A stretch of 64,000 nt of DNA, taken from the NCBI GenBank assembly GCA_021186555.1, contig JAJKFL010000039.1, forward strand, positions 36,684,733 through 36,748,732, read 5' to 3'. Position numbers and translations under genes: made by a program. Positions 20,801-33,500 of this stretch are shown here, piece after piece. The stretch's first letter is position 1. Each line of letters begins with the position of its first letter. The notes beneath the pieces are model-generated. The model saw nothing but the letters and a program-made list of their open reading frames with translations, had not been told where the DNA came from and searched no databases. This stretch comes from Reticulitermes speratus. Lineage: Eukaryota > Arthropoda > Insecta > Blattodea > Rhinotermitidae.

Positions 20801-22227
20801 ACGAGTTAGCTGATATATAGAGTGTAAATCATTATGTTTCGATGTAAAGCTTATTTTATAGTGCTTTGTGTTATACATGAGACTGAAAGAAGAAAACTTG
20901 GTTATCTGTGTTTTACAATTAATGTAAATTGAAAGCAACACAACAGTAGTTTATCATTTATTGGGGCATAGAAATATATACATGAAACAAATGAAATTTC
21001 AAAGGCATTCTTTAGAAGCAAAGGAGCTGAATGTGTGAACATGAATTTGCCACATTTCTGGGTTGATTGTGCAGGCATGAGCAAGAAATTGTCAGCAGTG
21101 CTGTTTGACTGTAGCCTGTTATGGTAGACTGCTTTTACTTGTCTGTTCTTAATCCCATTTACATTACATGCCAGGTACTTTTAAGAAATTAGTTATTGCG
21201 TTTTGAGAGCTAAGAGTAATTGATATTTCAATGAATTGTCTTAGAAGATAGGCCAGTGGCACTTACCATAAATTGTTCACAACAACTTACATCTTTTCAA
21301 ACTCATACTTTTATATCCTGGTCCGCTGGATTATTTATAATATGGTAACTAGTTATGTATGTTGTCTTACAATGTGTCACATAATAGTTACAATATACAC
21401 TGACAGATTGTTGTACTAGGGTACTTTTGCTGATATTGAGATATACGTTTAATATTTCTCTTACATTCCTGTAGGTCCGTGGTGGGTATAGTGTAAAGTA
21501 TGGATTCTGCAATAGCTTTGGCAATAGCTGACTTTAAATTGGTGCTTGCTAAAGTGTCTTGTAATTCATACCCCTGTATCTTGAAGTTTGTCAAAATTTC
21601 GTTTGTGATTGGATAAATTTAAACATGTGGCATTATTTTATGATTCTTCAATTAAGAAGAGAAGTATTATTTTTATTAAACCCAAGAGACACAAAGGAAG
21701 GGTTTATCAGGGTGCTCAGAAGGTGATTGTTTTGTCTGTTGACACTGTGATTTTGTTGTGCTTGTGAAAGCAGTCTGGGTGTCTTCCTGTGAGAAATTTT
21801 CCTAATCTTTGGACAGGACCAGTTTTTTAAATTTATACCAGCTTTGTGAACTATGCCAAGCTGGTTGCTATGTGACCATGCTTCTGAGTGATAATCAAGA
21901 GGTATGTAGTTTGATTGCAGGCTGGGAATCAGCTGTCCTGTCTTTGTCGTTTGTTGTGAGTACTGGAATAGATACAGATGTGTTATATATATATATATAA
22001 AGTCATCACCATCACAACACAATGATATTTATATATTTAAAATTAGAGATGTTCAGATGTTAGTCCTCAACATGTTTTCATTTACCAAATATCCATCTTC
22101 TTGAGGGACATTATAATGTTAACATGAAACAGAATAATCCGTGGTACACAGTAATGATGAGTTAAGACATTACAATCTTAAAAAATTAACAGTTATAGTA
22201 ATCCATGCGTTTACATGTTGTTCCAGA

Positions 22228-22456
22228 AGATTCAAGTCTTCTGGGATGTTACACCATGTCAATTGATAAAAGTTACTGTCGTTTCACAGCATCATAGTGC
22301 CTTCATTTTCAGGGTCAAGCTGTCCAAAATGAGTAACTGTGGCAGGGACATATGGGCATATGCCCATATCAGAAGATGAAGGCACCATGATTCTTGAAAA
22401 TGTTGGTAACTATTTACCTGTCTGCATGGTGTAACATCTTTGAAGACTTGAATCTT
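22228..22456. repeat. Foldback (long inverted-repeat) element
   Basis: The left arm AAGATTCAAGTCTTCTGGGATGTTACACCATG and the right arm CATGGTGTAACATC...GAAGACTTGAATCTT are imperfect inverted repeats, continuing inward for about 90 bases. The right side has AGAAGATGAAGGCACCATG then CTTGAAAATGTTGG, a related but degenerate hammerhead-like core order. Confidence 0.7.
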
Positions 22457-22539
22457 TATATGACACTTTAGTTTGAAAATGTATTGCAGCTAACCATTTG
22501 ATAGGTTGAAGAGTGTGTGTTGGCATAAAGCTGCCTGTT

Positions 22540-22680
22540 TGTAAAGATTGCTGTCTTCAGGTGGTTCATAGTCAGGTAGCCCTGAAAATAGATGCAGAAG
22601 GTCCCTCCAAAATGTTTGTAGTGAGCTACCACATTTAAGCATCACATCCCAGAAGACAGTAATATTCACAGTCATCACTA
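22540..22680. repeat. Foldback-related fragment
   Basis: AGATTGCTGTCTTCAGGTGG on the left and GCATCACATCCCAGAAGACAGTAATATTC on the right are inverted arms; the centre is degenerate. Confidence 0.4.
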
Positions 22681-23706
22681 TGATAACCACATGTCTCACT
22701 GTTTGTGTTTGTACATTTATACACTGCATCCCTGCTAGAAGACAGAAGTGTCTGATCAACACAAATTTTTTATACAAAGTTACCTCAGGTTCAGCAGACT
22801 GCATTATAAACAGGGTTACAGTGTCAGTGAATTATGAATATGAATGGGAAGCGGTTCAAAATTACAGGACAGTGTTACAGTTGCATCTTTGAATGGGTCC
22901 AGTGGGAGAAAAATTGTGTTGTTCAGTTGAGAAGCAAAAAATGCAGCTTTAAAGCATTGGTAATTATAATATGTTCTACTTATTATGTTGGTGAAATAGA
23001 ATATTTATGTGTTTTAGTTTATGAGTTTTTAATAATGGTCAGCACTGATTGTCAGACAACATTATACATAGTTCATCATAAAACTGTATGTACAATATTA
23101 TGGACATACAATTTGGCATTTTCATGGTGGTGAAGTTTAGATTGAAATCTTCTGTATTATGACACTGTGTAGTCTGGTAGGTGGCTATCAGCATTTCAGA
23201 AGAAGCATATGCTGGTTAATGTGAAGGTAGAGGCAGCAATTTCTCTGCAATGTTGGTAACCACATACATAACCTAGAAGAATGAAATCTCAATTATTATG
23301 AACAACTTCAATGTTGTTGATGTAAAAATATATATGCAGTTTGGTCTGATGATGTGAAATATCGGTTCAGATGGGGAAAAAATTCAACAGTCATATCAGA
23401 AGTTAAATATCACAGTGCTCATTGAATTACACGGAAATAACATAGGAACTTTTCTGTATAATGAATGTGGTAATTGAACACATGTTACATGTTGGAGATT
23501 GCAGTGCATGATGTCTTCATCTCATTTATGATATCATGTACCTGATTTATGTAAATATAATAATAATTGTTTAATTTAGAAAAGTTTGATTGAGTTGCAT
23601 CTTTGTTTAGGAAGGAAATTTCCTGAAGTATCTTGCTTTCAAAGCTGAAGATATAATTTAACAGCTTTGATTTATAGTTTGATCAACTGTTACAATTTAT
23701 TTTCAG

Positions 23707-23761
23707 TACTCCACACTTCGGCTAGTTTAGCTCTCAATGAAAGTTGGGATCCAGATGTAAG
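23707..23761 (+). CDS. UPF0047/YjbQ-family protein, exon 2
   Basis: Between TTTTCAG and AG|GTAAAT. It encodes the family signature HTSASLALNESWDPDVR, containing the conserved His, Ser and Asn residues that line the family's putative active site. Phase 1 in, phase 2 out, matching both neighbours. Confidence 0.9.
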
Positions 23762-24688
23762 GTAAATATCAAACTTCAGTAACCAATAAGTGTAGCAGCA
23801 TTAGCTACAATTCATTAATGATTTACTCATTTATTTTCTCAAACTTTGTAAATGATATTAGCAGAAATTGCCTCATATTTTCCACATGCAGTAATGGATA
23901 TGTAAAGTTACATTTCAAGAGATTATTTTATTGTAAATTACAATGTGATGTATTAACTGACCCTGCATAAGTAAGGCTGTTGGAGTACTTCATTGTTCAT
24001 TGAGTTAGAGTGATATTTCTAAACCTACAGGCTTAAACAATTTTTGTAAGGTTGTGTTTTAAATGCTAATTACTGCATTTTCAGCACATAACCTACTGAT
24101 CACCTCTAATTGAACTTCCATAAAGATCTTACCTGGGAAAAAGGAAAATAATATAATGGTAATTTTTGTACCGTACTTTGAATGTGGATTATTTCCCAGG
24201 CATGGTCTTATTTGTGTATGTATTCATATATCCACAGAAAATAGGATTGTTAATTTATGTTTGATACAGTACTTGATAATTTGTATGTAGACTGCAATTG
24301 CAGACAAAATTGTTCTATTAATTTCGTTTCATTTTCTTTCTATATAGCTTTTGCCACATAAATAGGCTCTACCAACCATATTTATATAAGAAGAAAATGT
24401 TAGATTTGTCTGTGACTGTACTGATTTCTAGTATTAGATGTGTACTTTTGTTGCTGTAGGTAGACAGTTTTATTAACTATATCTAAGCAGGGTTCCAACT
24501 GTATAGTTTGCAGTGTTTGATTTTCCCTGAGTATTGTGCATACAAATAGTGTATTTTCTCTTGCATAGCATGGCGTGCCTTAAGTGAGGGGTTCTCGCAT
24601 ATTGGGCCATATAGTTTTTCCCTTTTTCATTCAATTTTGTTATACATTATTAAGTACTGAAAATTCATAAATTTTTTGAATGAAGATT

Positions 24689-24839
24689 ACAGTCTTTCTG
24701 GATGTGACACAGTGTAGTTTGGTAGATGGGTGCCAGTGTTTTTTAAGAACCTTGCACACTGAAGCTGGAGCCAGCAGGTTATCTGAAACTGTACCCATTT
24801 ACCACACCACATGGCATTTACATCCTAGAAGATGGACTG
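24689..24839. repeat. Foldback element, second subtype
   Basis: ACAGTCTTTCTGGATGTGAC and GTAGTTTGGTAGATGGGTGCC on the left mirror TACCCATTTACC, ACATGGC and CATCCTAGAAGATGGACTG on the right. The centre reads CTGAAGCTGGAGCC ... TCTGAAACTGTACCC, a recognisable but mutated CTGANGA...GAAAC order. It lies in UPF0047 intron 2 (23762-26451). Confidence 0.55.
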
Positions 24840-26451
24840 CTATGAGAAGCTAAACTCACAAACATTTGGTTACTTTTATGTGGTGCTGTTTTTTTTTTTT
24901 CTAGTAAACCTTGGATTTGACAATATCATACATCACTAATTAGTTCTGGAACATTTTGGTGTGCTTTCTGAAAATATACAGTAATGTATTTTACAACAAG
25001 CCAACAATACTTAAATTTTATTTTGGTTGTATATGGGAAGTTTAGATTTCGAAGTTTGTCTGTCTTACGGGAAGGTCTGCAGTGCAGTTGCATGAACTAT
25101 CTACTGCAAAGAAATTGCACACAACAGAAGTGTAATGTTTTGTGTAGCTCTTATATCACAGTATTGCACTGTTACTAGCCTTCTTATCTAAGAAAAAGAC
25201 CTTCCAGAATGTTCAGGATGTTGTATGTTTTGTCTGAGGGTTCAAGTATAGACATAGTTCTAGTTGTCTGATGAATCTGTTACATTATTTGTTTTGATTA
25301 AGGTGAACTAGTTTTAGTTTAAAATATAGACATGTTAATTAAAAAGCTGTAATGTTTTTGCATAAAATAAGTATAAAAGTTTATTGCCCAAAATTTGAGA
25401 ACCCTGACTTCAGATAATTTAGATCAAGCTTTGAAATGTAGGGTGACTAGGAGTCATAAAGCCTGAATGAGTTCAGTGTGTCGTATCTGATAGCAACTTG
25501 TACACTCTTAGATCTAGGTGGTAGTAGTTTTGAAAAAATAATTATATGTAGTTGTGGGAACATGATGAGAGTAGCATTAACTCTCATTTCAAGTCACTTT
25601 CATTGACCATTAGAGTGATAAATGCATGGTCAGATGAATGCATGTAAGTCTGGTATCTACTAAAATAATTATAAATTATGAGTTATTGCTGATTGTCTTA
25701 CAGGAACAGTGGTTTTTAATGTTTGAGATGTAAAAATACTATAGCCACAATATAGCACTCTGTTAATATTGAATACAAACTGACCTATGTCAGGTAGTCT
25801 TGTATGTAGGATTAAGTGACTGGGCAGTAATTATCCTGAGTAAAAAATTATAAATTAAAAGCCACTATCCAAAAGCTGACTTTACAGCAGTTGTGTGTGT
25901 CATCTTTGAATTCACAATGAATGCACTATTTCTGTTGGCAGCATTGTTAAGTTTTACTTTGAAGCAAATGAAGGGTCACATTTTAGCTTTATACTGTTGT
26001 TTCATGCAACTTATAAAGCCTTATAATTGTCAAATGTATCCAGAATTTTTATCTTATTTAAATTGTTACTATTCAGTTTAATTTAGTTGCAGTAACTACT
26101 TCATTTTCATTGTAGAGGCCATAGTTTATTTGTACATGCAAAGTGTCTTATCCGAAAGAGTGTGAGACTTATAAAAAATAATTAATTATTTGTTTTATGA
26201 AGCCATAAACTTCAAGAAGCCTTTTTACTGCTCCTATTGGCTATTTTATTTTAACTGAATTGTTGCAGATGTGTACAGTAAATGCCTTGATGAGCAGCTC
26301 AATTAATATTTTGTATGGTTCAGTGAAAGTGCATGTAATACGTTTTATTTAACTGGTAATAATTGAAGCATAATTTTGTTAAACTGTGCATATATATATT
26401 ATGTACTTATAATATATGTTAAGTTTGAGTAATGATTTTTCATTTTTCTAG
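24840..26451 (+). other. UPF0047 intron 2, remainder
   Basis: AT-rich intron sequence to the acceptor TTTTTCTAG. No repeats or frames that I could support. Confidence 0.6.
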
Positions 26452-26491
26452 GGATGACATGGAAATGATGTTAAACAAAATAGTGCCTGAG
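26452..26491 (+). CDS. UPF0047/YjbQ-family protein, exon 3
   Basis: A 40-nt exon between TTTTTCTAG and GAG|GTAAGT. Encodes DDMEMMLNKIVPE, the family's acidic helix after the DPDVR motif. Confidence 0.88.
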
Positions 26492-27029
26492 GTAAGTAGG
26501 CACAGCATATGTTGGACATGATGTTTTGAGCACCTTACATTTTATTCAGTGATGATGTAGCTTCAGTTTTATTGCATACACAACATACATAGTTATCTCT
26601 TTATTTGTAGTTCAAGGATATGTCATACACATGCATGAAGGATGGACCTTTCATTTGCTGGAAGTTTTAATGCGCTAATAAATACTCAGCTCCATGCAGT
26701 CACAGACAAGTGGTTATTTCACATGATGCAGTGTATTATTTATTTGCTCAGTTGTAATGTAATAGACAGGCTAAGTAAAATCATCTGCTTCTTTTTAAGG
26801 TTGTCTTCGTTTAACAGAACAGTGAGCCCCACCTCCCCTTCCACGTTTTTATAGTCAGAGAGGCACTACCTGCCAAGTCCGACCAACCCATAATACATCA
26901 TTTTGTTTCCAGTTGCACTGTCTAGAAAACTCTGTGCACAATGCAAAACATTACAGAGCAGCCTGTGGCTAAACCTTTCTGGTGGAGTTAATTACTGACT
27001 AAATTTATGGAATTAACTTAAGCACTTAG

Positions 27030-27290
27030 CTTGTATAGGGACTAGGCTATGGGCTGGATGGTCCAGGGTTTCAAATTCCAGTAGAGGCAAAGATTTTGCT
27101 CTTCTCCAAAACTTCCAGACCTGCTCTGGGGCCCACCCAGCCTCATATTCAGTGGGTAGTAAAATGGTCAGGGTGTGCAGTTAACCACTTACCTCCATCA
27201 GGGGCTGAGGTAAAGAATGAGTGGAGCTGTACCTCTACCCCTCCTGTGTGCCTTCATGGCGTGTATAGGGACAACTTTACCTTTTAGCTT
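27030..27290 (+). mobile_element. SINE family 1, forward, diverged
   Basis: GGGCTGGATGGTCCAGGGTTTC, CTGCTCTGGGGCCCACCCAGCC, GGCTGAGGTAAAGAATGAGTGG, CCTTCATGGCGTGTATAGGG and a terminal ACTTTACCTTT follow the family order. CpG sites of the younger copies are mostly TG/CA, as expected of an old copy. It lies in UPF0047 intron 3. Confidence 0.7.
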
Positions 27291-27844
27291 CAGTTGGGGA
27301 ATGAAGACTGATAGCTTTTTCAGGAAAATTGAACCTGAAATTTGATTATAAGTTAAACATTTGTTCTGATAATGTGTGTAATGTTATAATTATTTTTCAG
27401 CATCTGATGAACATCACAGTTGAGTGGTAATCACTGCTTTACATAGCATACATCTTGGATTCATGTCGTTCTACATTTATTCCAGTTTTTTCAGTTATAG
27501 ATATCCCCTTATTCATGGTCTATCCTTTGCCAGTTTTATGTAACATATTAGTGTGTGATGCTGTCATTCCCTTTCCCCTTTTTTTCCTGGGTATTTAAAT
27601 TTGAAATGAGATTTTGCTTGTTTTGCTGTGTTAGAAGGTGCAGGGTACCTTTTCATTTTTCTGCATTCTGTGTTAGGAGCGAGGCGTTAAAACCGTTACA
27701 GCAGAGAAATTGTCATTAAATGTATGAATCAATGTTTTAGCGACTTGTTTATGATTTCACACATCTGTTGCTTACATTATGAACAATTATTTACGTTTTG
27801 AAGCAGCTTAATTGAAGTAACAAATGTATATTTTTCTTTTTCAG

Positions 27845-27886
27845 GGTTTGGGTTATAGACATTCATGTGAAGGACCTGATGACATG
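27845..27886 (+). CDS. UPF0047/YjbQ-family protein, exon 4
   Basis: A 42-nt phase-0 exon between CTTTTTCAG and ATG|GTAAGA. Encodes the YRHSCEGPDDM motif of the family; most bacterial members have YRHTYEGPDDM. Confidence 0.9.
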
Positions 27887-28924
27887 GTAAGAAGAACCGC
27901 TTTATAGAGACTCATTAGTTGAAATTCTGGGAACAAACATTTGGCTTTAAACTTTTTGGCATAGAATATACACTATGCTTGTAATTTTATAGTAGATTGT
28001 TCATCCTGTTTTCCTTATATTCTCATCATGCATTCTCAGAAGCAGGACAACCGTCAAACTGTATAACCTAATTCAGCTCTTATCAGTTTACCTTAAAGTG
28101 GTATGCTCAAATTTGTTCTGTTCATTGCGCTGATTATAAATTGTCTTGGGAAAAGATTCAAACGTGCAATATGCGCCTGAAGCTTTCACATTGAATTCAG
28201 TAAAATCTTCTTGGGCTGACAGTCGCATTAGGTGGGTCAAGTCAACAAAAGCTTTAGAGACAGACTCCACCTCCATCATCAAAGTCTTGTGTGGTGAAAA
28301 ATATTCATACCCCTTTGGCTCATGTCCATCTACAGGATCTGGCCTTGTGTGGGTATATAATTTGGGAAGGTTGGGTGTTCTGGATGATGGAGATGGGGTC
28401 AGTCTCAGAAACCCTGATTAAGTGAAACCACCTGCCAAGGCTGTCAGCCCAAAGAGATTTTACTGAGTATTCTCTGTGTTTCTGTTAGTGAACAAATTAT
28501 GTGTGACTGCTTCTTTTACACCACAGCTCATTGTGATAATGGTAACCTTATAGAATCCAAGAGTTAAGTTTCCAAATGCCTATTGCTGCAGTTGTATTCA
28601 CTGCCACAATCTTGTAGACAATTGGAATCACATCATTGCAGAGAAAAGCTTCTGCATCTGTTCTTTAGTTATTGCCACATTGTTGATGAATATGGTTGTA
28701 ATTCAAGCTGTCTGTGTATTGGTGCACCATTTTGTGGTGATATTGCTGTGCCACTTACACTTAAATGTGTTTAATATTAACAGTTACTAAGATAAATACC
28801 ATACATAGTGTAATGCTTTGATAATTATTTCATTCATAATCTCTGATTCATTTGCTTATTTACTTAGTTTATTTTACTCTGATTTAATTTTTTTTTGTAT
28901 GCCTGTGAATTTGTTTTTAAGTTG

Positions 28925-29050
28925 TATTATGATACATGTCACCCAGCCTCCTATGCAGTGGGTGCTGGGTCATTCTGGGCGATAAAGCAGCCAGGGCATG
29001 ATGTTAACCACCCACCTCCATTCAGTGCTGAGGTTATCACTCTATCCTTG
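28925..29050 (+). mobile_element. SINE family 1 fragment, forward
   Basis: CACCCAGCCTCCTATGCAGTGGGT, GCGATAAAGCAGCCAGGGCATG, ACCACCCACCTCCATTCAGTGCTGAGGTTA: the central body only, without tRNA head or tail. Confidence 0.6.
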
Positions 29051-29496
29051 AGACTTTTTCCTTGGACCCTCCCCTGTCATTATAACTTAACACTCAATTT
29101 TTTTCAGGTGCTGTACAACAGTGACAGTAACTAGGAAAATACACAGCGAGTAGAAAGTTTCCAAAGGGAGACAAAGTGAATAACAAGCACTTCCACTTGC
29201 ATATACAGTATCTACCTATGGCCGTCTTGGCCTTCCAAGCACCATCAGATTGCAAGATTTAATTTACATGTAAATGATTATAATGAGATATCCATTGTAA
29301 AGCTAATCTAAAAATACCTAAAAATTTTGTTCCTACCTCCAAGAGAACACATGTTTCTGATACACAGGTCATTTATTATTAGGAAAACAAGTCACTGTTT
29401 ATTCTGAGAACCAGATGAAACCCCAAGAATACACTCTGTGTAGAATGCATGTTAAAGCAAATATGTAATACACATAATTAGCACTATGCTTTAAAG

Positions 29497-30063
29497 CAGT
29501 GGTGAATGACCTTTTGGGCATGAGGATCAAATCAAGAGAAAAAATATCTGCAGGACACGTTATAAATCATACCAAAATTTTTTTACTTATGTGTCATTAA
29601 TGATAATAGCCTGTCATTCATAGTGCCAATACGTGGGCAGTTAAACATATTTGAAACTAATCTAAAATTTTGAATTAATTGTACAGAATTTGACTGTCAT
29701 AGACTATGAGAAAACAATAGGAATAAAAGAGGAAGAGACTTGTATGACTGAAGCAGTTTGAGACACGCTGTTTTGTCGAGTGTTACATTTAGCCACCACT
29801 TTACTTTCTGGTTTCTAAACCTACAAGCAATGAAGCCAAGTAGTGTGATTGGTACTTTTATGTGGGATAGATCTTCTATGTACATTTGGTATGAAAAGCA
29901 TGTTGTATTGTCAATAATACAATATGTAACTGAATAATATTTTTGTATGGATGCAGATAAAATAATTATTCATTGAATTCCATGTATTGTTTGTTTTGTA
30001 TTTCTGAAATTAGATCACAGGCCACATTGCGAAGGTAGAGGGGCTTTATTTTGCTCATCGCTG
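29497..30063. mobile_element. hAT-like nonautonomous element (relic)
   Basis: Starts CAGTGGTGAATGACC and ends GGCCACA...GCTCATCGCTG, giving short terminal inverted repeats of the CAGTGGTG type. The flanking 8-mers CTTTAAAG (29489-29496) and CTTCAAAG (30064-30071) agree at 7 of 8 bases, the target duplication size of hAT transposons. Confidence 0.6.
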
Positions 30064-30296
30064 CTTCAAAGAGTTGGCATCCAAATTGTATGCTTGTTCT
30101 TAATTGAGTTGGTGATAATTTTGTTAGTGGTTGTAGATTTACAATTGGTAAAGCATATCCTGATACTTGCGTAACTGCGATAATCATATCCTGGCTAAGT
30201 TCGGCAGTCATTGCCACTTGGATTGCTACACTGTGCTATGATTGTGAACAGTATGAGTTATTGATTATTCGACTATTCTTGTCTTTTTTGTTTCAG

Positions 30297-30512
30297 CCAG
30301 CTCATGTAAAGGCGTGTTTCCTAGGCTCTTCCCTCACAATTCCCATCACAGATGGGAAACTAAATCTTGGCACATGGCAGGGTATCTGGCTCTGTGAACA
30401 TCGAAACCATGCTGGGTCACGCAAAGTGGTTATCACAGTTAATGGTTGCCTCAGAGACTCTAGTCGGAGCCCCCTGAGTCCAGTATCACCAATGGCCTCC
30501 ACTAGTAGTTAA
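30297..30512 (+). CDS. UPF0047/YjbQ-family protein, exon 5 with stop
   Basis: The acceptor is TTTTTTGTTTCAG. Encodes AHVKACFLGSSLTIPI, LGTWQGIWLCEHRNH and the final strand RKVVITVNG, all signatures of the family, then a Ser/Pro-rich tail of about 20 residues ending at TAA (30510-30512). The tail could carry phosphorylation sites; it is not part of the conserved fold. Confidence 0.92.
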   Translation, partial: PAHVKACFLGSSLTIPITDGKLNLGTWQGIWLCEHRNHAGSRKVVITVNGCLRDSSRSPLSPVSPMASTSS

Positions 30513-33500
30513 GGGTCTCATACATTCACTACTCTGTCAGCTGTATAACAACATGTCTGGTTGTTTGATCAAAATGGGGTAATAGTATTGAAGTATGGGG
30601 CTCCTCTGTCCTTCTGGCAAGGAGTATGTAGAGTAAAAGAAATGATACTTCATTCTGTCTCAGATGAGTTGGGTTCTGCTGGAGAATAGTGTGTTGCCCC
30701 ATTGCGGTACAAAGGTAATAGTATAACACTTGCACATATTCTTATTGTACATATACACAGATGAAGCCAGTGATCCATACTATGCTCAGCTCAGGTCATG
30801 TCTGGTGACAAACAATTGCAAGTGAAATATTCTGGTTATGTCTCAGTTTTTCCTCATGATATGAGCATATGCCACTGCACCATCAAGAAAAGAAGAGGAA
30901 GCATTTTTAACTTACTAAGTTGGTTTTGTTTCTTGCTAAGCAAGGGATTTAACCAGTAGCTGGGAAAGGAATCATCAAAGATTTGGCCTTTCACTGCCAC
31001 AGGACAAGATGTATACTTTATTTTGTGAAACACAAATAATAAAACATATGTACTATGTTTGGCGTATCACTGTATGATAAGAAAGCAGTTATGTATGTTA
31101 GGGTCCTTCCACATATTTGCAGAGAACAACAGTAAACAAAAAGACAAAATATTTCTACACTTGCATTTTGAAACCCTAAGTATTGCATTGGATTATTACT
31201 TATAATTGCATTCTTCACTAATTTTTATTCTCTCTGTTATTCTCACAAAGGGAATTTTTGTTGAGAATTTCAACAATTAAGTTGTCTTTTATTGCAAGGT
31301 AGTTTTACTCACTATGCAAATTTTAACAAACAAAAGAGTGAATGCATGAATGTTCCTCGAGAATGTTTTGTATTGCCAAGGGTCTTTTTGTGTTCAGTTT
31401 GTTGCAAGATCAAAATGAATGAAGAAAATGAAGAAGAATTCCGTAGTACCTGATACTTTAATCCCAGTGATGATTATAGGAATTTTGTAATGTTTTTCCA
31501 TACCAGAATGTTGTGGATGTAAGAAACAATCACATACTCTTCTTGTGACAGGTGTGGTATATCCAAAACAGGTGTTGGATGTTGCTGTGATTTGTGATAT
31601 GCTGCTTAGGTTAGAGCAAGTATGTACAAGCACAGTAACTACTCATATTACAAAGCTTCCATCACATTGAACATTTTGTAACAAGCAAATGGCCACAGTT
31701 TTTAATATAAGATCTTGATATGGATTAATTATTGCTCAGGAGCTTATTGGTTTATCTTGATGCCTCAAGAGAAATATTTCTGCTTTTTTTTAGTCTCCCT
31801 TTTGTAAGTTAAAGTGTAGTGATTTTTACTGTATGCATTTGCTTGTGTTTGAAAGTGAAGAATAATGTAGTCACAAAGTAGGGGTCTTCCACATTATATA
31901 GTACTCATACTGTATGATACACATATTCCATATTATCAGGGTCTGGAGTGTATTGTGTGAATGGTCCGTTGCTTCTTGCTGGCAGGTGTTAGCGCTTCAC
32001 ATGACCCACTTCAGTAGTTGTAGCTATGGAAGAAATAACTATCATATAAGTCATAGGTAGACACAAGAAGAAATTCTACCTCAATTTATAATATAATTTA
32101 ACATTATTGTAAGTATAACACAAGTACTGATTAATTCCTTATGCTATATACAGTTCTAAAAGTGGTAAAGTGCAGATGTGAACAGAAGAAATTATGAGTT
32201 ATTCTTTACTGCTTATTTGATTGAGTATTCCATGTGTATTGTGCATGTGTTCTGAGGACAATTGAAGCCATGTTTATAGCATCTTAGGGAGCTTAGGTAT
32301 TCACTGCTGCAGTAATTTTTTTCCATTTTGAGCTCTTGCTATATCTGTAATAAACTTCGCTGAGTGTTAAGTTGATATTTTATTTCTTGGGCTGTATCCT
32401 ATGGATATATTCCTATATAATGAGTTCTTTTAATACTAAACAGAAATTTCTGTCCCTATGATTGCAAATTATTGTGTGCAAAGATCTTCAATATTGTCTT
32501 GAGACATCAAGATTATACATGCCAGATTACATAGGAAATACTTTAATACAATTTATTGAGCATAAGGTATGACAGAATTGCTATAGGATGGCATACATAT
32601 AATTTTGATATTTCTGTCTTTGAATTGAACTATATTTTGTAATATAGTTAAATGAAATTGCATTTTACTTTGCTTATTCATTGTAATGTGCAGTTCTGGA
32701 TTTTGAAGTATCCAGAACTGTTGACTTTCACAACAGTGTGTTGTGTGATGAAAATTATTGGTCCTACATTACAGCCATAGGCAAGTAACAGGTCTCGACC
32801 ATACAAGGATAGAGCAGCAGTGGTCCATTATTTATGAGGATAATAGTGGTTTCTTTTACAGACATCTAGACGTGATGAATTGATGTACTTTTTATTATCA
32901 AATGTTGATTGTATATGCAACACCATTCACGTATATAAGGTAATGGGTGTCATAAATGATCTGTTGCATTTAAAAGTGTAGGTAGCTAATAGCGTCTGTA
33001 TGCCTGCAGGAGCCAAATATTGATTTTTATGTTGGGACTCTTAATAAAGTTTATGTCAAAATTATATTTGACCCACTTCTGCCGATTAGGAAGGCCTAGG
33101 TGGAGCTGCATATTATTTTATTAAATTTTAAGGTACTGCAAATATTTATTTCCTTGAAAACACCTTAAAATATTTGTAGCAGTTAAAGAGACATTTAGTT
33201 CCTACCATTGTTCATTATCAGGGACTGGCTTTTGAGAAAATGGCTTTCCAAAACCTGTTGCTGATGGCTGTCTGTAATGCTTATATAGTCAGAAAAGGAT
33301 ACTTGCTGTACTGGCAGGTATAATTGAATTCCCTTTCCATCTTAAAGAGACTAATTGCTTATAATATTGGTGTTGGTGGTGGCTGTATTTCTAAATGCCC
33401 TAGCCTCATTTGAGGAATTGTTGGCAGGGAGGTCAATGGTCACCTTAGGGGGAAATTAAATTCTCTTGCTTTGTGGATATTTTGCAAAAACTAAGTGTTA

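Larger units (their letters stand above)
19834..23706 (+). other. UPF0047 intron 1 with repeat relics
   Basis: GTAAGT ... TTTTCAG intron. It contains a LINE tail relic (about 20640-20800), a foldback element (22228-22456), further arm fragments near 22550-22660 and 23160-23285, and a short TA run at 21985-21998. Nothing else coding is visible. Confidence 0.75.
27887..30296 (+). other. UPF0047 intron 4 with repeats
   Basis: A SINE fragment (28925-29050) and a hAT-like relic (29497-30063). A 91-codon open stretch at 28146-28421 could be a repeat-derived frame; I recognise no domain in it. Confidence 0.6.
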
